DNA of 64,000 bases from Actinomadura luteofluorescens (lineage in GTDB: Bacteria; Actinomycetota; Actinomycetes; Streptosporangiales; Streptosporangiaceae), in contig NZ_JACCBA010000001.1 in assembly GCF_013409365.1 (NCBI RefSeq), forward strand, positions 8,246,001-8,310,000. Direction: 5' to 3'. The notes beneath the pieces were generated by a model. The model saw only the letters and a list, made by a program, of their open reading frames with translations. It was not told where the DNA came from and did no database searches. Below, in pieces: positions 45,485 to 53,682 of this stretch (position 1 is the stretch's first letter; each line of letters begins with the position of its first letter). The position numbers and the translations under genes are program-made.

Positions 45485-48400
45485 GTGCGCGAGCCGCTGG
45501 ATAACAGTCCGCTGTTGCCACCTGAAGATTGTTTTGACCGGGAGACCTTCGCCTGTGCCCTGGAGGAGTTGCGTGCCGCCGGAGGCTGGTCGCTGCGGTC
45601 GTTGGCGGAGGCCTGCCAGGAGAAGGGGCATCCGATCGTGCATGGCACGGTCGAGGGCTGGTTTAAGGGCAGGGTGATGCGAAGGGATAGTGAACCGGCG
45701 TTCCGGGTCGTGTTGAGCGAGCTTGGTGTGACCTCGAAGGATGACCAGGACCGCTGGCTCGCCACCGCTCGCAAGCTGCGAGGTCGTCCGCGGCCGTTGA
45801 TCGGCGGAGAGCCGTACCGGGGTCTGGAGAGCTATGAGGCCACCGACGCTGAGATCTTCTACGGCCGGCAGGCCCTCGTACGGCAGATCCTTGAGGAGGT
45901 GCGGGTTGTGCAGGGCCTTGGTGGCGGGGCCGTGCTACTGGCGGGTGCCTCGGGGGCCGGCAAGTCATCGGTGCTGAAGGCCGGCGTGCTGCCCGCCCTG
46001 TCGGCTGGGTCGGGTGGGGAAGCTCCCCAGGTGGTGTTGTTCATGAACGCGGGTCCGGATTTGTTGGGCAGGCTGGCTGAGACGGTCGCTGTCGTGCTGC
46101 GTGCCGATGTGAACCGGGTCGTCCGTGACCTGCGCGGTGGCGGTGACAGCGTCGCCAATGTCATGCAGAGGGTGGCCGCGATGACCGGCCTCGAAGCCGC
46201 GCGGACCAGCGGCGCGTGCGCTGACACCGGGCCCCAGGGTCGCGTTGTGGTGATCGTGGATCGGTTCGAGCAGGCCATGATCGCTACAGGGGACTCTGGT
46301 CAAGACGGCGGGGCGGGGTTGGAGTCGTTCCTTGAGGTGTTGCGTGCGATGACCTGCGGGCCAGTACCTGTCGCGGCGGTACTTGGCGTGCGGATGGATT
46401 TCCTCAACTCAGCGATGCATCTCAGCTCACTGCGTGCACTAACTCGCAAGAGAGCACCGGTCCTGGTCGGGCCGATGGATGAGGACGAACTCACCGAGGT
46501 GATCGAAAGGCCAGCACAGCGCATGGGCCTCAAGCTGGCGACTGGGTTCGTGGAAGTGTTGCTGCGGGAGGTCTCGGCTCGGGACGGCAGGGCCGGGCAT
46601 AGGGCAGGCACTTTGCCGTTGCTGTCGCACGCGCTGCATGAGACCTGGCAGCGGAGCGGCGGACGAGAGATGACCGTGCAGAACTACCGCGCGGTCGGCG
46701 GCGTCGATGGCGCGGTGCGGGCGAGCGCGGAGAAGGTTTACGCCGCTCTTTCGCCGGGGCAGCAGGTGATAGCGCGGCGTCTGTTCCTCAGCTTGGTGAT
46801 TGTGCATCGTTCCGGCGCCGACACGCGCCGCCGGGTGACCCAGGACCAGCTATTCGAGGAGATCGAGGGCGGCGTCGATCTGGAGGAGGTTCTGGATCGC
46901 TTCGTGGCGCAGCGGCTGCTCACTGTCGACGAGGAGACCGTGGAGATCACCCACGAGGTGCTGATGGAGGCCTGGCCCCAACTGCGGACTTGGCTGGACG
47001 CCGACCGCGGTGGTCTATTGGCGGCACAGCAACTCAACGACGACGCTCGCGCCTGGGATGCCGCCGACCGTCCCGCCGCCGACCTGTACGTGGGCACGCG
47101 GCTGGAGGCCGCCCGGCAGTGGCGGGACAGCCACCCCGCCGACATCAACAAGTTGTCACAGACGTTCTTGGACGCGGCCATCCGCCAGGCCCGCCGCGCC
47201 ACTCGCATCCTGAAGTCGACCGTCGCGCTGCTGGGGGTGCTGCTGCTGTTGAACGTCGCCCTGACGCTTGTGATCTCGGATAAGAGTGAGACCGCTCAAC
47301 GGCAGCGAGACCAGGCTCAATCGCGCACACTCGCCAGCAGGGTGAGCGGATTGCGGAGCCGAGACCCTGGGCTGGCCCGCCAACTCGCGCTGGCCGCATA
47401 CCGCATCTCGCCAACCACCGAAGCACGGTCCGCGCTGATCGACGCGACCGCGATGCCCCCCGCAGTCCGGATGCTGGGCGGTGCCAACTTGGGGATCATG
47501 TACGCAGTCGGGATCCACCCCAGCGGTAAGATCGCCGCGGCCGCAGCCGAAAACACGGTGCGCCTGTGGGACATCACCGACACCGCTCACCCTCGGCCGC
47601 GACCGGACCCGCCCAGCGCCAAATGTGTCAAGATCTACGCACTGGCGTTCTCACCGAGCGGGGACTTGCTCGCCGCCTCCTGTGCTGACGGCAGCGTGCG
47701 CCTGTGGGACACCCGCGATCCGATGGCGCCAACCGCGCTGCCGGCGCTGACCGGCCTAGGCGCCAAGGTGTACTCCGTGGTGTTCAGTCCTGACGGCTCG
47801 ATGATGGCCGCTGCTATCGCAGAGCCTAAGGCCGGCGAGTCCGTGCCAGGCAGCGTTCAGATTTGGGCGATTAGCGGCAACCGACCGCGACCGGTGGGTG
47901 GAAAACTGCGTGTCAATGACACCGCGCCGGCCAAGTCGGTGGCCTTCCGTCCCGGCAACCAGTACTTGGCCGTGGGAGCCGATGACGGTGACGTGGAGAT
48001 ATGGGATATCGGCGACCCTTCCCATCCCGCCGGCCCGGTCCGCGCGGACGGGCCGACCAAAGCGATAGGCCAGTTAGCCTTCAGCCCCAGCGGCGACCTC
48101 CTGGCCGCCGGCGGGGCCGATGAGCAGGTCCATCTGTGGTCGACCACCGACCCTCGCCGACCAGTTCGATCGGGGCAGGCGATCGGCGGTGCCTCCAGTT
48201 GGATTAACGCTCTCGCGTTCTCCCCGGACGGCGCCACCCTTGCGATCGGCGGCTCGGGCACCAGCACCGGGCTCCGGTTGGTCGATCTGCAAAGCCGCCG
48301 CGTCACTGCAACGATGCCGCACCCCTCACCTGTCACCTCCGTCAAGTTCAGCCCTGACGGAAGCGAGGTGATCACCGGCGCCAACGACGGCATCGCGCGG

Positions 48401-49459
48401 CTCTGGCCTGTCCGCGCCCCGATTCTGGCAGGGATGAACTCCACCGTAAGCACCACCCGCTTCAGCCTAGACGGGACCACGCTGGCTATCGGCAGTGCCG
48501 ACCTGCGGCTCTTTGACGTCACCGACCCACAGCGACCTCACCTACTCGGGCGCCCACTGCCCAATCACGACAACTTTTCCAGCAACGTAGTCTTCGCCTC
48601 CAACAACCGGCTGCTCGCCGAGGCCCGCGGTCGCTCTGGGACCGTTCAGCTGTGGGACGTCACCGACCGAACGCGACCGCGCCCGCTCGGGCCCCCGATC
48701 AAGGCTCACTCCAACCAGGTGGAGTCCGTCGCGTTGAGTCCTGACGCCACCCTGCTAGCCACTGGCAGCCGCGACGGTACCGTCCGCCTGTGGGACATCC
48801 GGGTCCCTAAGAACCCGACCCTCCTGCCAGCAGTCGGCACGTTCGGCGGAACTGTCTTCCAGGTCGCCTTCAGCCCCAACGGCAAGTTCCTGGTCGCTGG
48901 CAGCGCGGACAAGATCGTCCGGCTGTGGGATATCGACAACCCGCGATCCCCACGCCCGGTCGGCCTCCCGCTCGCACCCGGCAACCACTACGTCTACGCT
49001 GCCGTCTTCAGCCCCGACGGAACCAAGCTCGCCATCGGCCTCGCCGACAGCACCGTCCGGCTTTACGACATCGCCCGCCCGGCTCATCCTCGCCCGCTGG
49101 GCCCCCCGCTGACCGGACCGGAAGGCTACGCCTACTCGGTCTCCTTCACCACCAACGGAACCGAGATGGCGGTGGCGAGCACTGACGGCACCGTCTGGAT
49201 CTGGAACTTGCATCCACACCGTGCCCCGACCCTCTACGCCACCCTCACCCCAGGAAGCCAAGCCTTATACCCGGTGGACTACCAGCCCGGCACCCGCCTC
49301 CTGACTGCCGGCGGTGACGACCGGAAGGCATGGATCTGGACCACCGACACCACCGCCGCTGCAGCACTGACCTGCAACTCCAGCGGCGATCCGATCACGC
49401 CTCCTGAGTGGGAGAAGTATGTCCCCGATCGCCCCTACAACCCGCCCTGCCAGCCATAA
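45485..49459 (+). CDS. HTH-nSTAND1 NTPase with membrane helix and WD40 repeats
   Basis: 1324 residues from GTG 45485, chosen for GAGGA six bases upstream; in-frame ATGs at 45452 and 45464 are alternatives. Residues about 10-100: HTH-like region (WSLRSLAEACQEKGHPIVHGTVEGWF). About 105-480: nSTAND1 NTPase, beginning YRGLESYEATDAEIFYGRQ, Walker A GASGAGKSS near 155, Walker B VVVIVDRFEQ near 254, and a winged-helix-like tail. Near 578-600 one membrane helix, STVALLGVLLLLNVALTLVI. From about 655 to the end, some 13 WD40 repeats (DGSVRLWD, DGTVRLWD). STAND proteins oligomerise on sensing a trigger; the repeats are the usual sensor. Signalling or defence role is inference. Confidence 0.9.
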   Translation: MREPLDNSPLLPPEDCFDRETFACALEELRAAGGWSLRSLAEACQEKGHPIVHGTVEGWFKGRVMRRDSEPAFRVVLSELGVTSKDDQDRWLATARKLRGRPRPLIGGEPYRGLESYEATDAEIFYGRQALVRQILEEVRVVQGLGGGAVLLAGASGAGKSSVLKAGVLPALSAGSGGEAPQVVLFMNAGPDLLGRLAETVAVVLRADVNRVVRDLRGGGDSVANVMQRVAAMTGLEAARTSGACADTGPQGRVVVIVDRFEQAMIATGDSGQDGGAGLESFLEVLRAMTCGPVPVAAVLGVRMDFLNSAMHLSSLRALTRKRAPVLVGPMDEDELTEVIERPAQRMGLKLATGFVEVLLREVSARDGRAGHRAGTLPLLSHALHETWQRSGGREMTVQNYRAVGGVDGAVRASAEKVYAALSPGQQVIARRLFLSLVIVHRSGADTRRRVTQDQLFEEIEGGVDLEEVLDRFVAQRLLTVDEETVEITHEVLMEAWPQLRTWLDADRGGLLAAQQLNDDARAWDAADRPAADLYVGTRLEAARQWRDSHPADINKLSQTFLDAAIRQARRATRILKSTVALLGVLLLLNVALTLVISDKSETAQRQRDQAQSRTLASRVSGLRSRDPGLARQLALAAYRISPTTEARSALIDATAMPPAVRMLGGANLGIMYAVGIHPSGKIAAAAAENTVRLWDITDTAHPRPRPDPPSAKCVKIYALAFSPSGDLLAASCADGSVRLWDTRDPMAPTALPALTGLGAKVYSVVFSPDGSMMAAAIAEPKAGESVPGSVQIWAISGNRPRPVGGKLRVNDTAPAKSVAFRPGNQYLAVGADDGDVEIWDIGDPSHPAGPVRADGPTKAIGQLAFSPSGDLLAAGGADEQVHLWSTTDPRRPVRSGQAIGGASSWINALAFSPDGATLAIGGSGTSTGLRLVDLQSRRVTATMPHPSPVTSVKFSPDGSEVITGANDGIARLWPVRAPILAGMNSTVSTTRFSLDGTTLAIGSADLRLFDVTDPQRPHLLGRPLPNHDNFSSNVVFASNNRLLAEARGRSGTVQLWDVTDRTRPRPLGPPIKAHSNQVESVALSPDATLLATGSRDGTVRLWDIRVPKNPTLLPAVGTFGGTVFQVAFSPNGKFLVAGSADKIVRLWDIDNPRSPRPVGLPLAPGNHYVYAAVFSPDGTKLAIGLADSTVRLYDIARPAHPRPLGPPLTGPEGYAYSVSFTTNGTEMAVASTDGTVWIWNLHPHRAPTLYATLTPGSQALYPVDYQPGTRLLTAGGDDRKAWIWTTDTTAAAALTCNSSGDPITPPEWEKYVPDRPYNPPCQP

Positions 49460-49615
49460 CACGGTGGCCACAAGTGTCTGATCCTGTCCAACTTAAGGCT
49501 CTGGTCTGGCTCTCAGCACCGCGAGATGGTCATGGTCTTCATGTCGAACTCGATCAGCAGTCTCGACACCAAGGGTCCTCACGACCCGAACACCAGAAGG
49601 GAACGATCGAGGGAC

Positions 49616-50176
49616 ATGAAGCGAGGACGCTTTCACCTGAAAGTGCGCACGCTAGTCGCCGCCGCCGCGATCCCGGGGCTGGCGATCTTCGGGATCACCG
49701 CGCTCGCGCCCACCGCGAACGCCGAACCCTCGTGCGGCTCGGGCAAGTTCGTCGAGAAGATCGAGGTCGTCGAGTGGGGAGACGGCCAGTTCCAGATCGT
49801 GCTCACCCCCACCACCGAAGCCCGCAAGGACGCGGCCTTCTCCATGACCCCCCGCAACGCCGTGGTCGAGCAGTGGCACGCGATCCAAGGCTGTGTCCCT
49901 GGCCTGTATGGGGACCTCGCCGACACCATCTGGGATCAGCTGGAGTGTCACCAACTGAACTCCTGGCTGGCCCTTCCCAACGAAGGAGACATCTGGCTGA
50001 CCGGTGCGACCTACGACCTGGAGAGTTGGAGGCCCACGCTTCCTCGCTGGGTAAACGGCCAGGACCTCATCGTCACCAAGTGCCTCAACATGCTCGGCCG
50101 TGACCCGGCCCCACGTGTCAGCAGCCCCTTCCGGCCCGACACCGCGCAAGTCAACCCCTGGCGGAACATCGCCTAG
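49616..50176 (+). CDS. Secreted DUF2599 family protein
   Basis: 186 residues from MKRGRFHLKV; signal peptide TLVAAAAIPGLAIFGITALAPTANA with cleavage after ANA. The mature part has WDQLECHQLNSWLALPNEGDIWLTGATYDLESWRPTLP and KCLN, the conserved Cys-His and WNLE-x-WRP-like elements of DUF2599. Role unknown; extracellular. Followed by a strong hairpin at 50201. Confidence 0.75.
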   Translation: MKRGRFHLKVRTLVAAAAIPGLAIFGITALAPTANAEPSCGSGKFVEKIEVVEWGDGQFQIVLTPTTEARKDAAFSMTPRNAVVEQWHAIQGCVPGLYGDLADTIWDQLECHQLNSWLALPNEGDIWLTGATYDLESWRPTLPRWVNGQDLIVTKCLNMLGRDPAPRVSSPFRPDTAQVNPWRNIA

Positions 50177-50200
50177 CCAGCTAGCAGCCCGGGCGGCCAT

Positions 50201-50253
50201 CCACTACACGGGGGGTGGGGCAGGTGTACACCTGCCCCACCCCCGTGTAGTGG
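50201..50253. terminator. Long perfect hairpin downstream of the DUF2599 gene
   Basis: Arms of 25-26 bases (starting CCACTACACGGG and centred on CAGGTG-TA-CACCTG) with one unpaired G. It lies 24 bp after the stop codon. No T-run follows, but this is common for actinomycete terminators. Confidence 0.75.
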
Positions 50254-50291
50254 TGCCGCCGCTCGCCCCGCACCGCCGCGCCTCCTACCTG

Positions 50292-50320
50292 ACTCACATT
50301 CATCTCATCTACGACTCATA
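50292..50320. repeat. Satellite array of three ACTCAYA/TCTCATC sites at 11-bp spacing
   Basis: ACTCACA at 50292, TCTCATC at 50303 and ACTCATA at 50314, exactly 11 bp apart. On the minus strand they read TRTGAGT or GATGAGA, the same core as the array at 53292-53352 next to parA. Likely extra binding sites of the same DNA-binding protein. Confidence 0.5.
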
Positions 50321-50340
50321 TTTCGGTATGCCCCTGCTCT

Positions 50341-50507
50341 TACCTAGGTGCTCCCCGCTCCCGCCCTGGGGCGTGTCGCTGAAGTCCCTGATCTACCGCT
50401 CCCGCGAAGTCGGCCTGATGTCGGAGGCCACCGCACGCTGCGGCTACCAACGCATCAAGCAGATGAGAAAGCTCGGCCTCATCGTCGCCGAGCCTGTCAC
50501 CCATTAC
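50341..50507 (+). pseudogene. ImmA/IrrE-like regulator, C-terminal fragment
   Basis: Reads WGVSLKSLIYRSREVGLMSEATARCGYQRIKQMRKLGL and EPVTHYG, the C-terminal end of XRE-linked ImmA/IrrE metallopeptidase-type proteins of actinomycetes. There is no upstream portion with the HExxH motif. The coding sequence is cut exactly where the Tn3-type inverted repeat begins at 50508. Confidence 0.55.
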
Positions 50508-50631
50508 GGGGTTGAGGAACCTGCGGACAGCCGTTCGCGCTAAGAATGATCTTGATGTCGAGCGGCGCCCGGCCAGCGGCAGAAATGTGCCTGCGGGAAG
50601 TCGAACCGGCCGCAGTGCGCGTCTGAGGGGT

Positions 50632-51588
50632 GTGAGCGAGTCCACTGAACCGGTCCCAGATCCGGAAGCCGGCCAGGCGAACCAGTCGGCGCAGCCGCCG
50701 GGCAGTGCCCCAGCCGGCCGTCGGCGCCGTGTCCGGGTCGTCCCGCCGACACAGGAGCAAATCGATGGGTTATCGGCCAGGGAACGGCTGGAGTTGCTGG
50801 ACAAGCGGCGAACCGGGCGGCATCAGTGGTTCAACACCAGCGGCATCCTGCTGACGATCGTGCTCACCGCGCTCGGCCTGTACTTCACCCGGCAGACCCT
50901 GGTCAGCAGCCAGCAGGTCCAGATCACCGACCGGTACACCAAAGCCGTCGAACAACTCGGCTCCCCTCAGCAGGAGGTCCGGCTCGGCGCCATCTACGCG
51001 CTTGACCGGCTCGCCGCCGATTCCGGCCGCGATCACAACACGATCATGGATGTCCTGGCGGCCTACGTGCGTGTCCACGCCCCCGCACCCAACGCCCAAA
51101 CACCCAATGCCCGGACACCCCGCGAGCCCGCCGCCGACGTACAGGCCGCGCTGACCGTCCTGGTCGGCAACGACCGGGCCCGCCAACCCCGCCCACTCGA
51201 CCTGCACGGCGTCCGGATACCGGGCGCCGACCTCGCCAGTTCCGCATCCAACAGTGCCCGAAGAGACACCTACTTCCACGGCCCGTTTCTCACCGTCACC
51301 CAACTGCGGCGCGCGGGCTGGTACGTCGCGGACCTGCGCGGTGCGATCCTGGAGGGCGCGGATCTGAGCGGTGCCGCGCTGGGAGCCGCCGATCTGGGCA
51401 GCAGCGACCTGCGCCGGGCCGTCCTGCGCGACGCCCACTTGCACGGCGCGCGACTGCACGGCGCGGACCTGACCGGCGCGCAACTGATGGGCGCCGATCT
51501 ACGCGGCGCCGACCTGACCCATGTGCTGGGGATGACGCCGGATCGGATCCGCAAAAGCGCCCTGACCGACCCCACCACCCGATTCTGA
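50632..51588 (+). CDS. Membrane-anchored pentapeptide-repeat protein
   Basis: 318 residues, GTG start chosen because the codons before it come from the inverted repeat. Proline-rich N-terminus, one membrane helix near residue 65 (GILLTIVLTALGLYFT), a helical linker TDRYTKAVEQLGSPQQEVRLGAIYALDRLAADSGRDHNTIMDVLAAYVR found in many actinobacterial proteins, then about 13 pentapeptide repeats (AILEGADLSGAALGAADLG; ADLTGAQLMGADLRGADL). The repeats form a quadrilateral beta-helix. Function unknown; it is the passenger of the Tn3-ended unit. Confidence 0.88.
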   Translation: MSESTEPVPDPEAGQANQSAQPPGSAPAGRRRRVRVVPPTQEQIDGLSARERLELLDKRRTGRHQWFNTSGILLTIVLTALGLYFTRQTLVSSQQVQITDRYTKAVEQLGSPQQEVRLGAIYALDRLAADSGRDHNTIMDVLAAYVRVHAPAPNAQTPNARTPREPAADVQAALTVLVGNDRARQPRPLDLHGVRIPGADLASSASNSARRDTYFHGPFLTVTQLRRAGWYVADLRGAILEGADLSGAALGAADLGSSDLRRAVLRDAHLHGARLHGADLTGAQLMGADLRGADLTHVLGMTPDRIRKSALTDPTTRF

Positions 51589-51599
51589 ACCCACGCCAA

Positions 51600-51800
51600 A
51601 GCCCACCAAGGACAACACGGCTGGCAACGGACATGCCGCACGCTGGCCCGTTGCGCGTCGGTCGGCTCGCCGGTGCCGAACACGACACGGGCGATCGAGG
51701 TCACCCCCGCGAAGTCGGGCGCGCCAGTGAACGAGCGTCCAGCCGGCTCGCCCGCCAGATGCTCCAGCACGGCCCGCTGAACGCGGCCCAGTCCCCGGGA
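51600..51800 (-). pseudogene. Fragment of a small winged-helix-type gene
   Basis: Minus-strand frame MSRGLGRVQRAVLEHLAGE...VFGTGEPTDAQRASVRHV resembles the start of small plasmid/ICE-associated winged-helix proteins, then degenerates. It lies inside the Tn3-ended unit. Weak call. Confidence 0.3.
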
Positions 51801-51972
51801 CATACCTTCCATCATCGGTCTTGGTCAGCAGGAGACGTGCGTCTGGGATACGAACGCTTATTGCCCCCAGGACAACAGACCCGCCGACAACAAGATCGTT
51901 CTCAGCGCTAACGGCTATCCGCAGGTTCCTCAACCCCGTCTTCGCGTGCGCCCCGCCTCGAGGTGCCGTCGG

Positions 51973-52395
51973 CTACTGGCCGCCTTCGCCGGGGGCGAGA
52001 TCGCGCAGCAGCTCGGCGCGGAGCGCGGCGACGATCTGATCGGTCTGCGCGGCGCCGGCGGTGATGATGGCGCCGATCGCCTCGTGCCGGTCGACGCGGC
52101 CGCCGAGCGCGGACCGGATCCGCTCCACCGCCTCGTCCAGGGCCGCGACCGTGTCGGCGGCGAGGTAGTAGGTCTTGCGGGTCTTCCCGGCCGGCTCCCG
52201 CCTCTGTCTTGGACCTGCCCCCGACACGGGTGTGAGCGAGGTATGAGGCGTGTGTACCTGTGTATGAGCCGTCTCATCCTCGGGTGTACCCGTGTCGGAG
52301 TCGTCTCGGAGACGGCTGCCGAGGACGTCCCGGGCGGCCTGGGCGGCCTGCGCGGCACCCTTCGGCGGCCCGATCACCCTCTTGTGCGCGCTCAT
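51973..52395 (-). CDS. Ribbon-helix-helix partition partner (ParG/ParB-like)
   Basis: 140 residues from MSAHKRVIGPPKGAAQ; start overlaps the parA stop. A basic, disordered N-terminal 80 residues (GSRLRDDSDTGTPEDETAHTQ) precede a short RHH-like domain: KTRKTYYLAADTVAALDEAVERIRSALGGRVDRHEAIGAII. Such small partners bind centromere arrays and stimulate ParA. A cluster of GGTATGAG-type sites lies within its own coding sequence (52229-52268). Confidence 0.7.
   Translation of the reverse strand: MSAHKRVIGPPKGAAQAAQAARDVLGSRLRDDSDTGTPEDETAHTQVHTPHTSLTPVSGAGPRQRREPAGKTRKTYYLAADTVAALDEAVERIRSALGGRVDRHEAIGAIITAGAAQTDQIVAALRAELLRDLAPGEGGQ
52229..52268 (+). repeat. TRTGAG sites inside the RHH gene
   Basis: GGTGTGAGCGA (52229) and GGTATGAGGCG (52240) are exactly one 11-bp unit apart, with GTATGAG again at 52262. 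Same motif as the upstream array. Could mediate autoregulation or spreading. Confidence 0.4.
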
Positions 52396-53210
52396 GCGTT
52401 CACCGGCGCGGCCGCGCCGGCCTCGACGCCGCCATGGCCGCTGGTGACCTGGCGGGCGAGTTCGCGGAATGAGGCGGCCGAAGGCGAGTCCGGCGCGTAC
52501 TCCACCACTGGCAGGCCCTCCCGCCACGCCTCCCGGACGGTGGCCAGGTCCTTGACGACGGCCAGGACCGGCAGCGGCATCGTTTCAGAGTGTCCAGCGT
52601 GCTGGTAACGATCTGGCCGCGGCGCTTGTCGAACAGGTTGACCACCATCCCCACCAGGTCGACCTGGACTCGGAACTCGGACTGCAGGGTGGCGATCTGT
52701 TCCAGCAGCAGCCGCCGCCGCAGCGCGCGCAGCGCCGAGTCCTCCAACTGCACGGGGACCAGGCCCTGCCCGGCGGCCACCAGGGCGTTGTCGGTGAGCA
52801 CTCCCAGCGACGGCTGGCAGTCGATGAGGCAGACGTCGAAGCGGCCGAGCGCCTCCACCACCTTCAGGACGCGCTCCAGCCGCCACTCCACTCCGCGCAT
52901 CCGGTACAGCTCCCGCTCCAGCAGGAACATGTCGATGTTGGTCGGGACGACGTCGATCCGCTCCCGCCACGGCGTGATGATCTGCTCCACATGCTCGGCC
53001 GCGACCTTGTCCGCGTCCATCGGCAGCGTCTTGGCCAGCGTCGCCGGCGGCGTCGTCTCCGGGACCCCGCACGCCTCGGTCAGATGCCCCTGCGGATCCA
53101 GATCCACCAGCAGCACCCGATACCCCATCTCGGCGAGCGCGCCGCCGAGGTTCACCGTAGGCGGTCTTGCCGACCCCACCCTTCTGGTTGATCACGGCCA
53201 GGATGTCCAT
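52392..53210 (-). pseudogene. parA: ParA-family ATPase with two compensating frameshifts
   Basis: Deviant Walker A INQKGGVGKT at residue about 7, then a one-base shift near 53160. The body continues in the next frame: TVNLGGALAEMGYRVLLVDLDPQGHLTEACGV, DVCLIDCQPSLGVLTDNAL (Walker B), GMVVNLFDKRRGQIVTSTLDTL. Near 52590 a second shift returns to the first frame: MPLPVLAVVKDLATVREAWREGLPVVEYAPDSPSAASFRELARQV. Net zero, so the stop overlaps the RHH start as in an intact operon. Either a decayed gene or two base-calling errors. Confidence 0.85.
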
Positions 53211-53236
53211 CCCGCGGCCGGACGCCCGAGAGTCGG

Positions 53237-53364
53237 CTCACACCCGGCTCACACACGGGAACACCCAGATAAGAGCAGGGTCTTACGCAGATATGAGCTG
53301 TGGCAGAGGCAGGTATGAGTCAGGTATGAGACAGGTGTGAGGAGCTTGTGAGGAGCTTGGTAGG
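53237..53364. repeat. 11-bp-phased repeat array upstream of parA (putative centromere)
   Basis: On the plus strand TRTGAG occurs at 53292, 53314, 53325, 53336 and 53347, all in one 11-bp register, with a degenerate unit at 53303. Units read CAGGTATGAGT, CAGGTATGAGA, CAGGTGTGAGG, AGCTTGTGAGG. Closer to parA, CTCACA (inverse orientation) occurs at 53237 and 53248, again 11 bp apart. Arrays like this directly upstream of parA serve as centromere and operator for RHH partners. Confidence 0.65.
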
Positions 53365-53414
53365 GGCGGCTGCAGGGCATCTCGGACGCCGTCGCCGGGT
53401 GAGCCCTGACCGGA

Positions 53415-53515
53415 CGGCCGGTTAGGAATCTCACCGGCCGCCGCAGGGGACCTCACTCGTGCGCCGACCTGGCCGGAGACGTCCGGGAGTGAGGTGAGTT
53501 AGGTCGTGATCCGGG
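53415..53515. repeat. About 100-bp imperfect repeat, copy 1
   Basis: Contains CTCAC at 53430 and 53452 (22 bp apart) and the dyad CCTCACTC...GAGTGAGG spanning 53451-53494. A similar block in the same orientation occurs at 57860-57960. Also has the TGAG core seen in the parA array. Confidence 0.5.
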
Positions 53516-53682
53516 GGTGGGGCGGGCCGGATCTTGAGGGCGTGGAGGCGTACACCACGCCCGCCGGCGACCTCACTCACTCGCCGGGAAGAAGACCGGT
53601 CAGAAGCCCGAGAAGGCGGCAGGCGCTGGACCGCTTGCGGGGTTCAGCGCCTGCCGTCCGGGGCGGCGTTTACCGTGCGGGC

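Larger units (their letters stand above)
50508..51937 (+). mobile_element. Tn3-type non-autonomous element carrying a pentapeptide-repeat gene
   Basis: Ends are 37-bp inverted repeats (50508-50544 and 51901-51937) matching at 34 of 37 positions. They start GGGGTTGAGGAACCTG and end CTAAG (left) or CTGAG (right): the GGGG...TAAG format of Tn3-family terminal repeats. Inside are one gene and a short gene fragment but no transposase or resolvase, so it would need a helper. No matching 5-bp duplication (left ATTAC, right GTCTT). Confidence 0.65.

Noticed and set aside
53288..53364. CRISPR or VNTR interpretation of the 11-bp array
   Set aside because: No spacers, only a short degenerate unit in helical phase next to parA; a protein-binding array fits better.
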